Positions 1-5,374 of a stretch of 5,702 nucleotides of DNA are shown one piece after another. The stretch's first letter is position 1. Each line of letters begins with the position of its first letter. This DNA comes from Allobrachymonas sp. (lineage in GTDB: Bacteria; Pseudomonadota; Gammaproteobacteria; Burkholderiales; Burkholderiaceae_C): positions 1-5,702 of the forward strand of contig JAGOGU010000099.1 in the NCBI GenBank assembly GCA_017996515.1, written 5' to 3'. A model generated the notes under the pieces. The model searched no databases. It saw only the letters and a program-made list of their open reading frames with translations, and had not been told where the DNA came from. The position numbers and the translations under genes are program-made.

Positions 1-2
1 GC

Positions 3-950
3 ATGACAAATAGCAGCAAAGTTTTGTTTTCTTCAATGGCAGCAGAAGCGGCACATAACGGTGCGCAAAGATATGCGCCACGCATGCGAAAAACGCTTCA
101 GCCATTGCCCTTGCATACAGAATCGAGAGCAGAAGCTGTGTGGTGGCGCTATGGCAGTTGGCTAACGGGGGCAACGCTGGTGTTGTGCGCTTTGGCCATG
201 TGCCTGCCGAGGATGCAGTTGCCTGCCGGTTACCACGATTTTGCCGATCAGGTGGCGTGGGGTGTGTTGCCTTATGCGCGCGATGTGCTCACCAATCTGG
301 CATTTGCCATTGCCGGATGGGTGCTGTTGTGGCAAGGGATGCAGTACAGCCGCAACATGCAGGATGACGCTGCGCGCCACCGTTTGGTGCCAGCTGTGCA
401 GGCTACTGCCTGGGGGTTGGTGCTGACGGCGCTGTGTTCGGGCATTTATCACTTGCGGCCAGATGCTGCCGGGCTGGCGATTGATCGCATCGGTATGAGT
501 GCCGCTTTTGCAGGCGTAGTGGGTTTGCTGGTGGCGGATCGGCTTGCAACTGTGCGCGTGGTGCCTGCGATGGCTGCTGCTCTGTTGCTGGGGGTGGCTT
601 GTGTGATGAGCGATTTTTTGAATGGCAACATGACGCCTTGGGTGATTTTTCAAGCGGGAGTATCGGGCATGATGCTGCTGGCACCCTGGGTCACGCGCAG
701 GCAGGGCGAGCGTGATGGTTTGCAGCAACCTGTTTTGGGTATTGCCTGGTGGCAGGTGCTGGTTTTTTATGCGCTTGCCAAGCTGTGCGAAATGGGCGAT
801 CAGGCTGTGTGGCAATGGACTGGGGCAATCATCAGCGGCCATAGCCTGAAGCACATTGTGGCTGCTGCTGCCGTGTGGCCGGTGGTGCGGGCGCTGCAGG
901 GAACCAAGCACAGGGATGGGACACAGCGCGCGCAAGAGAAAAGCGCGTAA
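3..950 (+). CDS. CREST/alkaline-ceramidase-like multi-pass membrane hydrolase
   Basis: Encodes up to 315 residues with about seven hydrophobic segments (roughly 52-69, 95-110, 131-148, 162-178, 185-203, 212-229, 246-262), so it sits in the inner membrane. The superfamily metal site is visible: S146-x3-H150, D161 eleven residues after that His, and H280-x3-H284 in SGHSLKH near the C-terminus. The order and spacing match what I recall of human ACER3 (S77, H81, D92, H217, H221), where three His bind zinc. The YHDFADQ (77-83) and DVLTN (94-98) motifs are typical of bacterial members. The family hydrolyses amide bonds in lipids such as ceramides, but the substrate of bacterial members is unknown to me. 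The start is uncertain: only 2 nt precede the ATG at 3, so the gene could begin outside the window, and in-frame ATGs at 36 and 84 have no clear ribosome binding site. The stop is TAA at 948-950. It lies 84 nt ahead of gshA on the same strand. Confidence 0.8.
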   Translation: MTNSSKVLFSSMAAEAAHNGAQRYAPRMRKTLQPLPLHTESRAEAVWWRYGSWLTGATLVLCALAMCLPRMQLPAGYHDFADQVAWGVLPYARDVLTNLAFAIAGWVLLWQGMQYSRNMQDDAARHRLVPAVQATAWGLVLTALCSGIYHLRPDAAGLAIDRIGMSAAFAGVVGLLVADRLATVRVVPAMAAALLLGVACVMSDFLNGNMTPWVIFQAGVSGMMLLAPWVTRRQGERDGLQQPVLGIAWWQVLVFYALAKLCEMGDQAVWQWTGAIISGHSLKHIVAAAAVWPVVRALQGTKHRDGTQRAQEKSA

Positions 951-986
951 AGCTCCAGAGGCGTGTAACACGTGGAATGCTTGCGG

Positions 987-992
987 TAAAAT
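987..992 (+). promoter_or_regulatory. possible -10 element for gshA
   Basis: TAAAAT matches five of six positions of the sigma-70 -10 box. It lies 42 nt before the gshA start in the 84-nt gap after the CREST gene. No good -35 box is seen at the right distance (TGTAAC at 964-969 is poor). An alternative pair, TTGCGG at 981-986 and TATTTG at 1004-1009 with a 17-nt spacer, is also weak. This is inference from position and partial consensus only. Confidence 0.25.
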
Positions 993-1034
993 GCAGATAC
1001 CTGTATTTGTCTCTTTTTACCTGATCGATGCCCT

Positions 1035-2351
1035 ATGGTTCCACACCTCGTTACCGCCTTGAGTGGCCCTATCAATGAACTGGAGCAACGCATCATCGAC
1101 TCGATGCCGGCAACGGAGCGCTGGTTTCGGCTGGAGTGGATGGAGCATACACCTGCGTTTTATTGCGCGGTGGATGTGCGCAATGCAGGCTTCAAGCTCG
1201 CGCCGGTCGAAACGGATTTGTATCCCAGAGGCTGGAACCATCTGAGCGAAGCCACCTTGCCTTTGGCCGTGCAGGCGGCGCAGGCCGTGATTGAAAAAAC
1301 CTGCCCCGAAGCGCGCAATCTGCTGCTGATACCGGAAAACCGCGCACAGCACAACCCTTCCTATCTGAACAATCTGGCGCAGCTGATTCGCATTTTTCGG
1401 ATGGCGGGGCTGAATGTGCGCGTGGGCTCCATCAGCAACGAAATCAAGGAGCCGACCCGCATCCCGTTGCAACAGGGCGATGCCTTGAGCGACAGCGTGC
1501 TGCTGGAGCCTGTGATTCGTACCGAGCGGCGCATTGGGCTGCAGGACTTTGACCCGTGCACGGTGCTGGTCAATAACGATTTGAGTGCGGGGGCGCCTGG
1601 TATTTTGGAAGAGTTGTACGAGCAATACGTGCTGCCGCCTGTGCATGCGGGCTGGCACGTGCGCCGCAGAAGCCGCCATCTGGCCTGCTATGAAGAGGTG
1701 GCCAAGCGCTTTGGCAAGATGCTGGGTATTGACCATTGGCTGATTACCCCGCTGTTCAGCTCTTGCGAAGCGGTGGATGTGCAAAGTGCGCAGAGTATGG
1801 AGCAGTTGCGCAACCATGTGGAGACGCTGCTGGGCCGCATTCGGCGCAAATACAAAGAGTATGGCATTCAGGAAAAGCCGTTTGTGGAGATCAAGGCCGA
1901 TAACAGCGCCAGCGGCACCCAGATCATGGCGGTGCAAAGCGCAGTCGATCTGGACGACTTGGCGAATCGCAACCCTGCGGCATACGAGCGCTTGCAGGCG
2001 GCTGCAAACGGCCCGCGTGCAACAGATCTGCTCTTGCAAGAGGGCGTGCAGACCAGCGAACGCATGCACGATGCTGCGGTTGAGCCGGTGGTGTACATGA
2101 TGGATCGCTATGTGGTGGGGGGCGCTTATCGGGTGCCGACAGAGGTTGCAACATTTGACGAGCGGAACAACGCTCAGTATGTGCCACTGACGTTCGATCA
2201 AAGCAGCCAATTGCCGGAGCCGGGCGTCAAACCCGGAGCCAGCGGGCCCAACCGCTTTTACATGTACGGTGTGCTGGCGCGGCTGGCCATGCTGGCGGCC
2301 AGCTACGAGTTGGAAGTGGCCGATCCCGAAGCCGAGCATGCGGGCCGTTGA
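1035..2351 (+). CDS. gshA: glutamate--cysteine ligase (betaproteobacterial/Acidithiobacillus type)
   Basis: Catalyses the ATP-dependent joining of L-glutamate and L-cysteine to gamma-glutamylcysteine, the first step of glutathione synthesis in the cytosol. The 438 residues match, from memory, the gshA family of betaproteobacteria and Acidithiobacillus ferrooxidans, which is unlike the E. coli GshA fold family. Recognisable blocks are the N-terminus MVPHLVTALSGP with ERWFR (28-32), LAPVETDLYPRGWNHL (55-70), LLLIPENRAQHNPSYL (96-111), the likely active-site stretch VEIKADNSASGTQIMAV (284-300) and EPVVYMMDRYVVGGAYRV (350-367). The ATG at 1035 gives the family's usual N-terminus, although no clear Shine-Dalgarno precedes it. 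An ATG at 1028 is out of frame. The second glutathione enzyme, gshB, is not in the window. The TGA stop at 2349-2351 overlaps the ATG of a 23-codon open frame leading to hemG, so gshA and hemG probably share a transcript. Confidence 0.93.
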   Translation: MVPHLVTALSGPINELEQRIIDSMPATERWFRLEWMEHTPAFYCAVDVRNAGFKLAPVETDLYPRGWNHLSEATLPLAVQAAQAVIEKTCPEARNLLLIPENRAQHNPSYLNNLAQLIRIFRMAGLNVRVGSISNEIKEPTRIPLQQGDALSDSVLLEPVIRTERRIGLQDFDPCTVLVNNDLSAGAPGILEELYEQYVLPPVHAGWHVRRRSRHLACYEEVAKRFGKMLGIDHWLITPLFSSCEAVDVQSAQSMEQLRNHVETLLGRIRRKYKEYGIQEKPFVEIKADNSASGTQIMAVQSAVDLDDLANRNPAAYERLQAAANGPRATDLLLQEGVQTSERMHDAAVEPVVYMMDRYVVGGAYRVPTEVATFDERNNAQYVPLTFDQSSQLPEPGVKPGASGPNRFYMYGVLARLAMLAASYELEVADPEAEHAGR

Positions 2352-2368
2352 TGGTGTCCGCACACCAT
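2351..2368 (+). repeat. perfect 7-bp hairpin at the gshA stop
   Basis: ATGGTGT (2351-2357) and ACACCAT (2362-2368) are perfect inverted copies around the loop CCGC. The 5' arm starts on the last base of the gshA stop and contains the ATG of the 23-codon open frame. No T-run follows, so it is not an intrinsic terminator. It could slow ribosomes, hide that ATG or protect RNA ends, but no function is shown. Confidence 0.45.
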
Positions 2369-2422
2369 GGCAGGAGCATGGCTGAGCGCCCCGCGGCGAT
2401 GAAGGCGGAGGAATGGGCATGA
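2351..2422 (+). CDS. possible 23-codon bridging ORF between gshA and hemG
   Basis: An open frame starts with ATG at 2351, sharing one base with the gshA TGA (TGATG), and ends with TGA at 2420-2422, overlapping the preferred hemG ATG (ATGA at 2419-2422). It encodes 23 residues beginning MVSAHHGRSM and ending MKAEEWA, with no recognisable domain. There is no separate ribosome binding site for its ATG, so any translation would come from termination-reinitiation after gshA. An internal ATG at 2378 follows AGGAG (2372-2376) with only 1 nt between, too close to be convincing. It could be a coupling leader that delivers ribosomes to hemG, or a chance open frame. No homologue is known to me. Confidence 0.3.
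   Translation: MVSAHHGRSMAERPAAMKAEEWA
2407..2412 (+). promoter_or_regulatory. hemG ribosome binding site
   Basis: GGAGGA directly abuts the ATG at 2413 but stands 6 nt before the ATG at 2419. Spacing therefore favours 2419 as the start, which also gives the family-like N-terminus MKPTLIAYST. It is the strongest Shine-Dalgarno in the left half of the window. Confidence 0.7.
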
Positions 2423-2982
2423 AACCCACCCTGATCGCTTATTCCACCACCGACGGGCAGACGCTGCGGATTGCAGAACGCTTGCAAGCGGTGCTGCAAG
2501 CCCGGCAACTGCCGGTGCAGGTCGTGCCCATGCGCACGGCGAAAACCATGGATTTGTCGGGTTTTGGTGTACTGGTGCTGGGGGCGAGTATTCGTTATGG
2601 CAAACATCAGCAGGAGGTGTACCGCTTTGTTGCAGCGCATCACCAAGTGCTGCAGCGCCAGCCCAGCTTGTTCTTTTCCGTCAATGCGGTGGCGCGCAAG
2701 CCGAACAAGCGGAGTGTGCGCACCAATCCGTATGTGCGCAAGTTTTTGCAGGCCGTGGCTTGGCGGCCAAGAAATGTGGCCATCTTTGGCGGCAGGATCG
2801 ATTACCCGCGCTATGGCTGGTTGGATAAGCAGATGATTCGGCTCATCATGTGGCTGACGAAAGGGCCGACCGATGTGCGTAGTTGCACGGAATTTACCGA
2901 TTGGTCTCAGGTGGAGGCCTGGGGCCAGACGATTGCCGCTCTGCAACGCACATGGGCTGAAAAGGCAGGGGCGGGGGGTTGA
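2419..2982 (+). CDS. hemG: flavodoxin-like protoporphyrinogen IX oxidase HemG
   Basis: A 187-residue FMN protein that oxidises protoporphyrinogen IX to protoporphyrin IX, the penultimate step of heme synthesis. It passes electrons to quinone at the inner membrane. It aligns by eye along its full length with E. coli HemG (about 181 aa). Shared blocks are the FMN phosphate loop STTDGQT (9-15), LGASIRYG (54-61), FFSVNAVARKPNKRSVRTN (85-103) with YVRKFL (105-110), GRIDYPRYGWLDKQMIRLIM (125-144, including the insert typical of HemG against plain flavodoxins) and TDW (160-162). The 2419 start is chosen from ribosome binding site spacing; ATG 2413 would add two residues. It is probably co-transcribed with gshA and may be translated by reinitiation. 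Its last 89 nt overlap the 3' end of the opposite-strand CPBP gene, yet the conserved HemG C-terminus is intact. The Gly-rich end (AGAGG) is not conserved. Confidence 0.93.
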   Translation: MKPTLIAYSTTDGQTLRIAERLQAVLQARQLPVQVVPMRTAKTMDLSGFGVLVLGASIRYGKHQQEVYRFVAAHHQVLQRQPSLFFSVNAVARKPNKRSVRTNPYVRKFLQAVAWRPRNVAIFGGRIDYPRYGWLDKQMIRLIMWLTKGPTDVRSCTEFTDWSQVEAWGQTIAALQRTWAEKAGAGG

Positions 2983-3865
2983 TCGTCTGCGGCGGCTCGG
3001 CCGAAGCCGACGGCAGCATGCGCAGCAGCAAGCCGCACAGCCCGAGCAGAATCAGGGGCGAGCAGGCGGCAAGCAGCAGCAGCCAGTCGCTGGAAAATGT
3101 GACGTCTGGCTGGGCCGTCATGACCAGAAGCGCGAAGCTGTTGTTGAGTGCATGTACCAGCATGGGGGCCAGCAGCGAACCGGTCCATTCATAAGTCAGC
3201 GCCAGCAAAACGCCCATCACAAATAAGGCGGGCCATTGGGTGATTTGCCCGTCGCCAATATGCACGATGGCAAACAGCAGCGATGACAGAGCGATGCCGA
3301 TGGCGCTGCTGCGCCGCAGTGGCATCCAACGCGCCAGGCCATCGCGCAGGCTGCGAAAAAACAAGCCGCGAAACAGCCACTCTTCACCCAATGGAGCCAG
3401 TATGGCAATGGCCAGCACCATGGCCGTATCGGGCCAAAAACCCTGGCCCAGATTCAGCGAGTAGGCAACGGTTTCTGATGCTGCGCGCGCCCCCGGCACA
3501 AAGGCTTCAAATGCGGCCACCATGAGCTGTATCAGCAGGGTCATGGCCAGCATCATGCCTATGCGCCAGGCCAGCAAGCCTTTGGGGGCAGGGTAGTCTT
3601 GGGCCTCTATCCGCCTGGATGCCAGCAAAGGCGGCAGCAGCGCAGCGATGATGAAGGTGGGGCCCAGCAGCAACACGCCGGCGTGCTGCAAAGGGCTGTC
3701 TTGCTCTTCCCACAGGTGCTGCAACCATGCAGTGCCCAGCACGCCAAGGCTCAGCACGAGCAAGCCCAACAGGGTGTACCACCAGACAAAGCGGCCCCGC
3801 GGCAGCAAGGTGCCGGGGGTCAGGTAGGTGCGCCAGACAGGCGTTGAATGCGAAGGATGGGGCAT
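2894..3865 (-). CDS. CPBP-family intramembrane protease (Abi/CAAX-protease-like)
   Basis: Encodes 323 residues with about eight membrane segments (near 27-48, 62-82, 98-120, 147-160, 187-203, 212-226, 231-249, 260-284). The three family motifs are complete: E161-E162-x3-R166 in GEEWLFRG, F198-x3-H202 in FAIVHIG, and H238-x3-N242 in LVHALNNS. Such proteins (type II CAAX-prenyl-endopeptidase/Rce1 relatives) cleave peptides within the membrane. Bacterial members act in bacteriocin self-immunity, toxin or peptide maturation, or unknown roles, and which applies here is not visible. The ATG at 3865 is the first ATG. The frame stays open to a TTG at 3967, but the extra 34 residues look non-conserved. 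No Shine-Dalgarno precedes 3865; the leader is instead a pyrimidine tract. The Pro-rich tail (from about 285) runs into the hemG 3' end, giving an 89-nt tail-to-tail overlap. GC content resembles the flanking housekeeping genes, so it is probably resident. Confidence 0.88.
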   Translation of the reverse strand: MPHPSHSTPVWRTYLTPGTLLPRGRFVWWYTLLGLLVLSLGVLGTAWLQHLWEEQDSPLQHAGVLLLGPTFIIAALLPPLLASRRIEAQDYPAPKGLLAWRIGMMLAMTLLIQLMVAAFEAFVPGARAASETVAYSLNLGQGFWPDTAMVLAIAILAPLGEEWLFRGLFFRSLRDGLARWMPLRRSSAIGIALSSLLFAIVHIGDGQITQWPALFVMGVLLALTYEWTGSLLAPMLVHALNNSFALLVMTAQPDVTFSSDWLLLLAACSPLILLGLCGLLLRMLPSASAEPPQTINPPPLPFQPMCVAERQSSGPRPPPETNR

Positions 3866-3871
3866 GGGTAA

Positions 3872-3894
3872 ACAGAAGAGAAAGAGAGAAAGCG
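3872..3894 (-). promoter_or_regulatory. pyrimidine-rich leader before the CPBP start
   Basis: Read on the - strand, the bases ahead of the CPBP ATG are almost all C and T (runs such as CTTTCTCTCTTTCTCTTC), with no purine-rich Shine-Dalgarno within 20 nt. Such tracts can bind ribosomal protein S1 and support initiation without Shine-Dalgarno pairing. This role is inference. The alternative is that translation begins further upstream. Confidence 0.3.
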
Positions 3895-3996
3895 TTGGTT
3901 GGCTGGCAAAAGTCGGATGCGGTTGGTGTGAGTGATAAGTGCGGATGGCTGCAGGCGTGTATGCCAAACACAGATATGGCTAGGCGAAAAGGCTGC

Positions 3997-4002
3997 ATTA
4001 TG
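3997..4002 (-). promoter_or_regulatory. possible -10 element for the CPBP gene
   Basis: CATAAT on the - strand matches five of six positions of the sigma-70 -10 box, about 130 nt ahead of the CPBP start. No acceptable -35 box is seen 16-18 nt upstream. This is a weak candidate based on the -10 match alone. Confidence 0.15.
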
Positions 4003-4197
4003 GTAAGACAGCACGGTTGCATGCTTGCATGGGGACAAAGGGCTGGTGTGTCGTATGTTTGTTGCCATGTCGCCAGTGCGCGCAAGTGGATGTAGGTACA
4101 GGAGCTTGGCTGTGCCCGTGTTGTTTACATTACAGATCCAGCTTGTCTCACAGGACTTTGTATTGATGTGTTTTCAATGTTTTTTCGTGCTATGTTG

Positions 4198-4256
4198 AGT
4201 GCATTTTGGCTTTTTGTGCCCATATTTTTTGCCGATTTTTTTACTTAAAATGCACT
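4198..4256. repeat. 10-bp perfect inverted repeat with 39-nt spacer
   Basis: AGTGCATTTT at 4198-4207 is matched by AAAATGCACT at 4247-4256. The spacer is AT-rich with two T-runs. The arms could be ends of a small decayed element or a stem in a transcript reading out of the MBL gene. A chance origin in AT-rich DNA is possible. Confidence 0.45.
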
Positions 4257-4262
4257 TGCGGT

Positions 4263-4279
4263 AATTTGCAATGCAAATT
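4263..4279. repeat. compact palindrome AATTTGC-AAT-GCAAATT
   Basis: Two 7-bp arms (4263-4269 and 4273-4279) are perfect inverted copies around 3 nt. A second, overlapping pair (AATGCA 4270-4275 and TGCATT 4282-4287) extends the symmetry. It lies 26 nt beyond the end of the MBL gene. Possible roles are a dimeric-regulator site or a weak hairpin at the 3' end of the MBL transcript. No T-tract follows on the - strand, so it is not a standard terminator. Confidence 0.4.
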
Positions 4280-4302
4280 CATGCATTATTCGCCAAGTCG
4301 AG

Positions 4303-4322
4303 ATTTAAATAGAATTTAAATA
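4303..4322. repeat. 9-bp direct repeat at the end of the MBL gene
   Basis: ATTTAAATA occurs at 4303-4311 and 4314-4322, separated by GA. The MBL stop codon lies in the first copy as numbered (4305-4307). It may be a small tandem duplication that shifted the end of the gene, or a footprint of an insertion. No matching copy was noticed at the xseA junction. Confidence 0.45.
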
Positions 4323-4991
4323 TGCCAGTAAATCCTCTTTGGGTAGTGGTTCAGTGTGGCCTAAAATACAATATTGGCAGTCCGTTTGTTCTATAAGTCT
4401 TATCAATGTCTTTAATTTGTTCATGTCCATATAATTATCATTGAAGAAATCTTCGCTTGTGGAGTCTCCTAAGAAGAATATTTTTTCTTCGGGAATGTAA
4501 ATAAAAACACTATCTTCTGAGTGAGGGGATTCTGCGTGAAAAATTTTTGCTGTTATTCCGCCAAGATTGAGTGTGAGATCTTTTTCAAACTGAACATCAG
4601 ATAAGGTAATAACGATTTTTTTGTTACTTGAATACTCTCTGTTCAAATGTTCATTGTCTTTTTTTATAAATTCCACATATGAACTATCTGTGAGTCTGTT
4701 TCTTTCGTTTTCTAAAAAATCATTGGTTTTATGGTGAGCAATGGATATGCCATGTATGTGATGCATTCCAAAGGTATGATCCCAGTGCCAGTGAGTAATA
4801 GCCGTTATGTCTGGCTTTTTTAGGCCTTCAATTTCCAAGGCTTTGTAAAATTCATCAACATGTGCAGCGGAATTTCCTGCATCAATGGCAAGTGCAAGCT
4901 TATTTCCTTTTACGTAAGCTAAAAGAGGGCGGTCAGTTTCGGGTTGATGTGGAAGATAGAATATTCTATCATTAAATTTTTTCAATCCCAT
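4305..4991 (-). CDS. MBL-fold metallohydrolase
   Basis: A 228-residue stand-alone metallo-beta-lactamase-fold protein, soluble and cytosolic by appearance (no signal peptide). All metal ligands are present: the THWHWDH motif (H67, H69, D71, H72), H157 in SPHSEDS, D176 in FLGDS, and H212 in LGHTEP. The family hydrolyses esters, thioesters, lactones, lactams or phosphodiesters at a two-metal site, and the substrate here cannot be read from sequence. ATG 4991 is preferred over the in-frame GTG at 5003: it has GGGA 6 nt upstream and gives a natural N-terminus (MGLKKFNDRIFYLP). It overlaps the end of the deaminase gene by 10 nt, so the two are probably translationally coupled. GC is about 35% and the Lys/Asn/Ile-rich residue use is unlike the neighbours, which points to horizontal transfer. 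The ATTTAAATA repeat spans its stop. Confidence 0.87.
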   Translation of the reverse strand: MGLKKFNDRIFYLPHQPETDRPLLAYVKGNKLALAIDAGNSAAHVDEFYKALEIEGLKKPDITAITHWHWDHTFGMHHIHGISIAHHKTNDFLENERNRLTDSSYVEFIKKDNEHLNREYSSNKKIVITLSDVQFEKDLTLNLGGITAKIFHAESPHSEDSVFIYIPEEKIFFLGDSTSEDFFNDNYMDMNKLKTLIRLIEQTDCQYCILGHTEPLPKEDLLAYLNSI

Positions 4992-5371
4992 TTGCTGTCC
5001 CACTTTTCTGGTAATAAGTCTTGAAGCAATACTTCCTTTGGTCCGGGAAGTATGATTTTTGTTTTTATGTTTCTGTCATCCAGTTGTGAAATAAATTCTC
5101 TGCATCTTCCACATGGTGGCAAAATACTTCCGTCTTCATATACTGCAACTATTTTTTCAATTGCAGTCTCATTATTTTTAACCATCTCAGCAATGGCTGA
5201 CTGTTCAGCGCATAGACCGATAGAGCAAGGTAAATCAATGCATATCCCTGTAAAAATGTTACCTTTAACGGTTTTTAGCGCGCATGAAACATGACCTGCG
5301 GTTCCGAATTGTCTTAATTTTTTATGATTAATCAGATTGTAGGCAAGTTCATACAATCCTTGTTTATTCAT
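4982..5371 (-). CDS. cytidine-deaminase-like zinc enzyme, variant nucleoside pocket
   Basis: A 129-residue member of the cytidine deaminase superfamily. C54-A-E56 (LCAEQSAIAEM) and PPC87-GRC90 supply the zinc Cys residues and the catalytic Glu. DLLP (118-121) matches the ELLP motif near the end of small CDAs and of blasticidin-S deaminases. Length fits homotetrameric CDAs (about 130 aa). The segment that in classical CDA reads GCNIENAAY is here GICIDLPCS (42-50), so the ribose-binding Asn and Glu appear replaced by C44 and D46. This suggests a substrate other than plain cytidine, possibly a modified or antibiotic nucleoside. The ATG at 5371 has AAGGA 8 nt upstream. The gene starts 3 nt after the xseA stop and overlaps the MBL gene, so it is probably expressed from the xseA transcript. 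It is AT-rich and probably acquired. Blasticidin-S deaminase activity is possible but not shown. Confidence 0.85.
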   Translation of the reverse strand: MNKQGLYELAYNLINHKKLRQFGTAGHVSCALKTVKGNIFTGICIDLPCSIGLCAEQSAIAEMVKNNETAIEKIVAVYEDGSILPPCGRCREFISQLDDRNIKTKIILPGPKEVLLQDLLPEKWDSKWD

Positions 5372-5374
5372 GGT

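Larger units (their letters stand above)
3866..4304. other. 439-nt intergenic region, AT-rich in its right part
   Basis: I see no convincing gene here; the open frames on either strand are short and lack family resemblance. From 3866 to about 4120 the composition matches the flanking genes and should hold the promoter of the leftward CPBP gene. From about 4120 the sequence is AT-rich with T-runs (for example 4224-4230 and 4235-4242). It carries a 10-bp inverted repeat (4198-4207 with 4247-4256), a compact palindrome (4263-4279) and the start of a 9-bp direct repeat at the end of the MBL gene. An 8-bp inverted pair, CGCAAGTG (4081-4088) and CACTTGCG (4253-4260), brackets the AT-rich part but could be chance. 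No T-tailed hairpin terminator is seen after the MBL gene on the - strand. The AT-rich part may be remnant DNA brought in with the deaminase/MBL genes. Confidence 0.5.

Noticed and set aside
926..947. Terminator hairpin at the end of the CREST gene (CGCGC/GCGCG).
   Set aside because: The stem is 5 bp with an 11-nt loop and no T-run, so it is not credible as an intrinsic terminator.
162..971. 269-codon - strand open frame opposite the CREST gene.
   Set aside because: The low-complexity His/Gln/Pro-rich translation shows no membrane pattern or motif, while the + strand frame has a full CREST signature.
1017..2429. Long 470-codon open frame on the - strand opposite gshA.
   Set aside because: It is longer than gshA, but its translation is His/Arg/Gln-rich without any recognisable domain. 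It is a typical mirror frame of a GC-rich conserved gene.
3727..4095. 122-codon + strand open frame spanning the CPBP start and the intergenic region.
   Set aside because: Its first part is antisense to CPBP and no domain, ribosome binding site or family resemblance is visible.
4982..5371. Naming the deaminase blasticidin-S deaminase (bsr/bsd).
   Set aside because: Only superfamily motifs (CAE, PCGxCR, LLP) are shared by eye. The substrate pocket differs from both known types, so a specific name is not supported.
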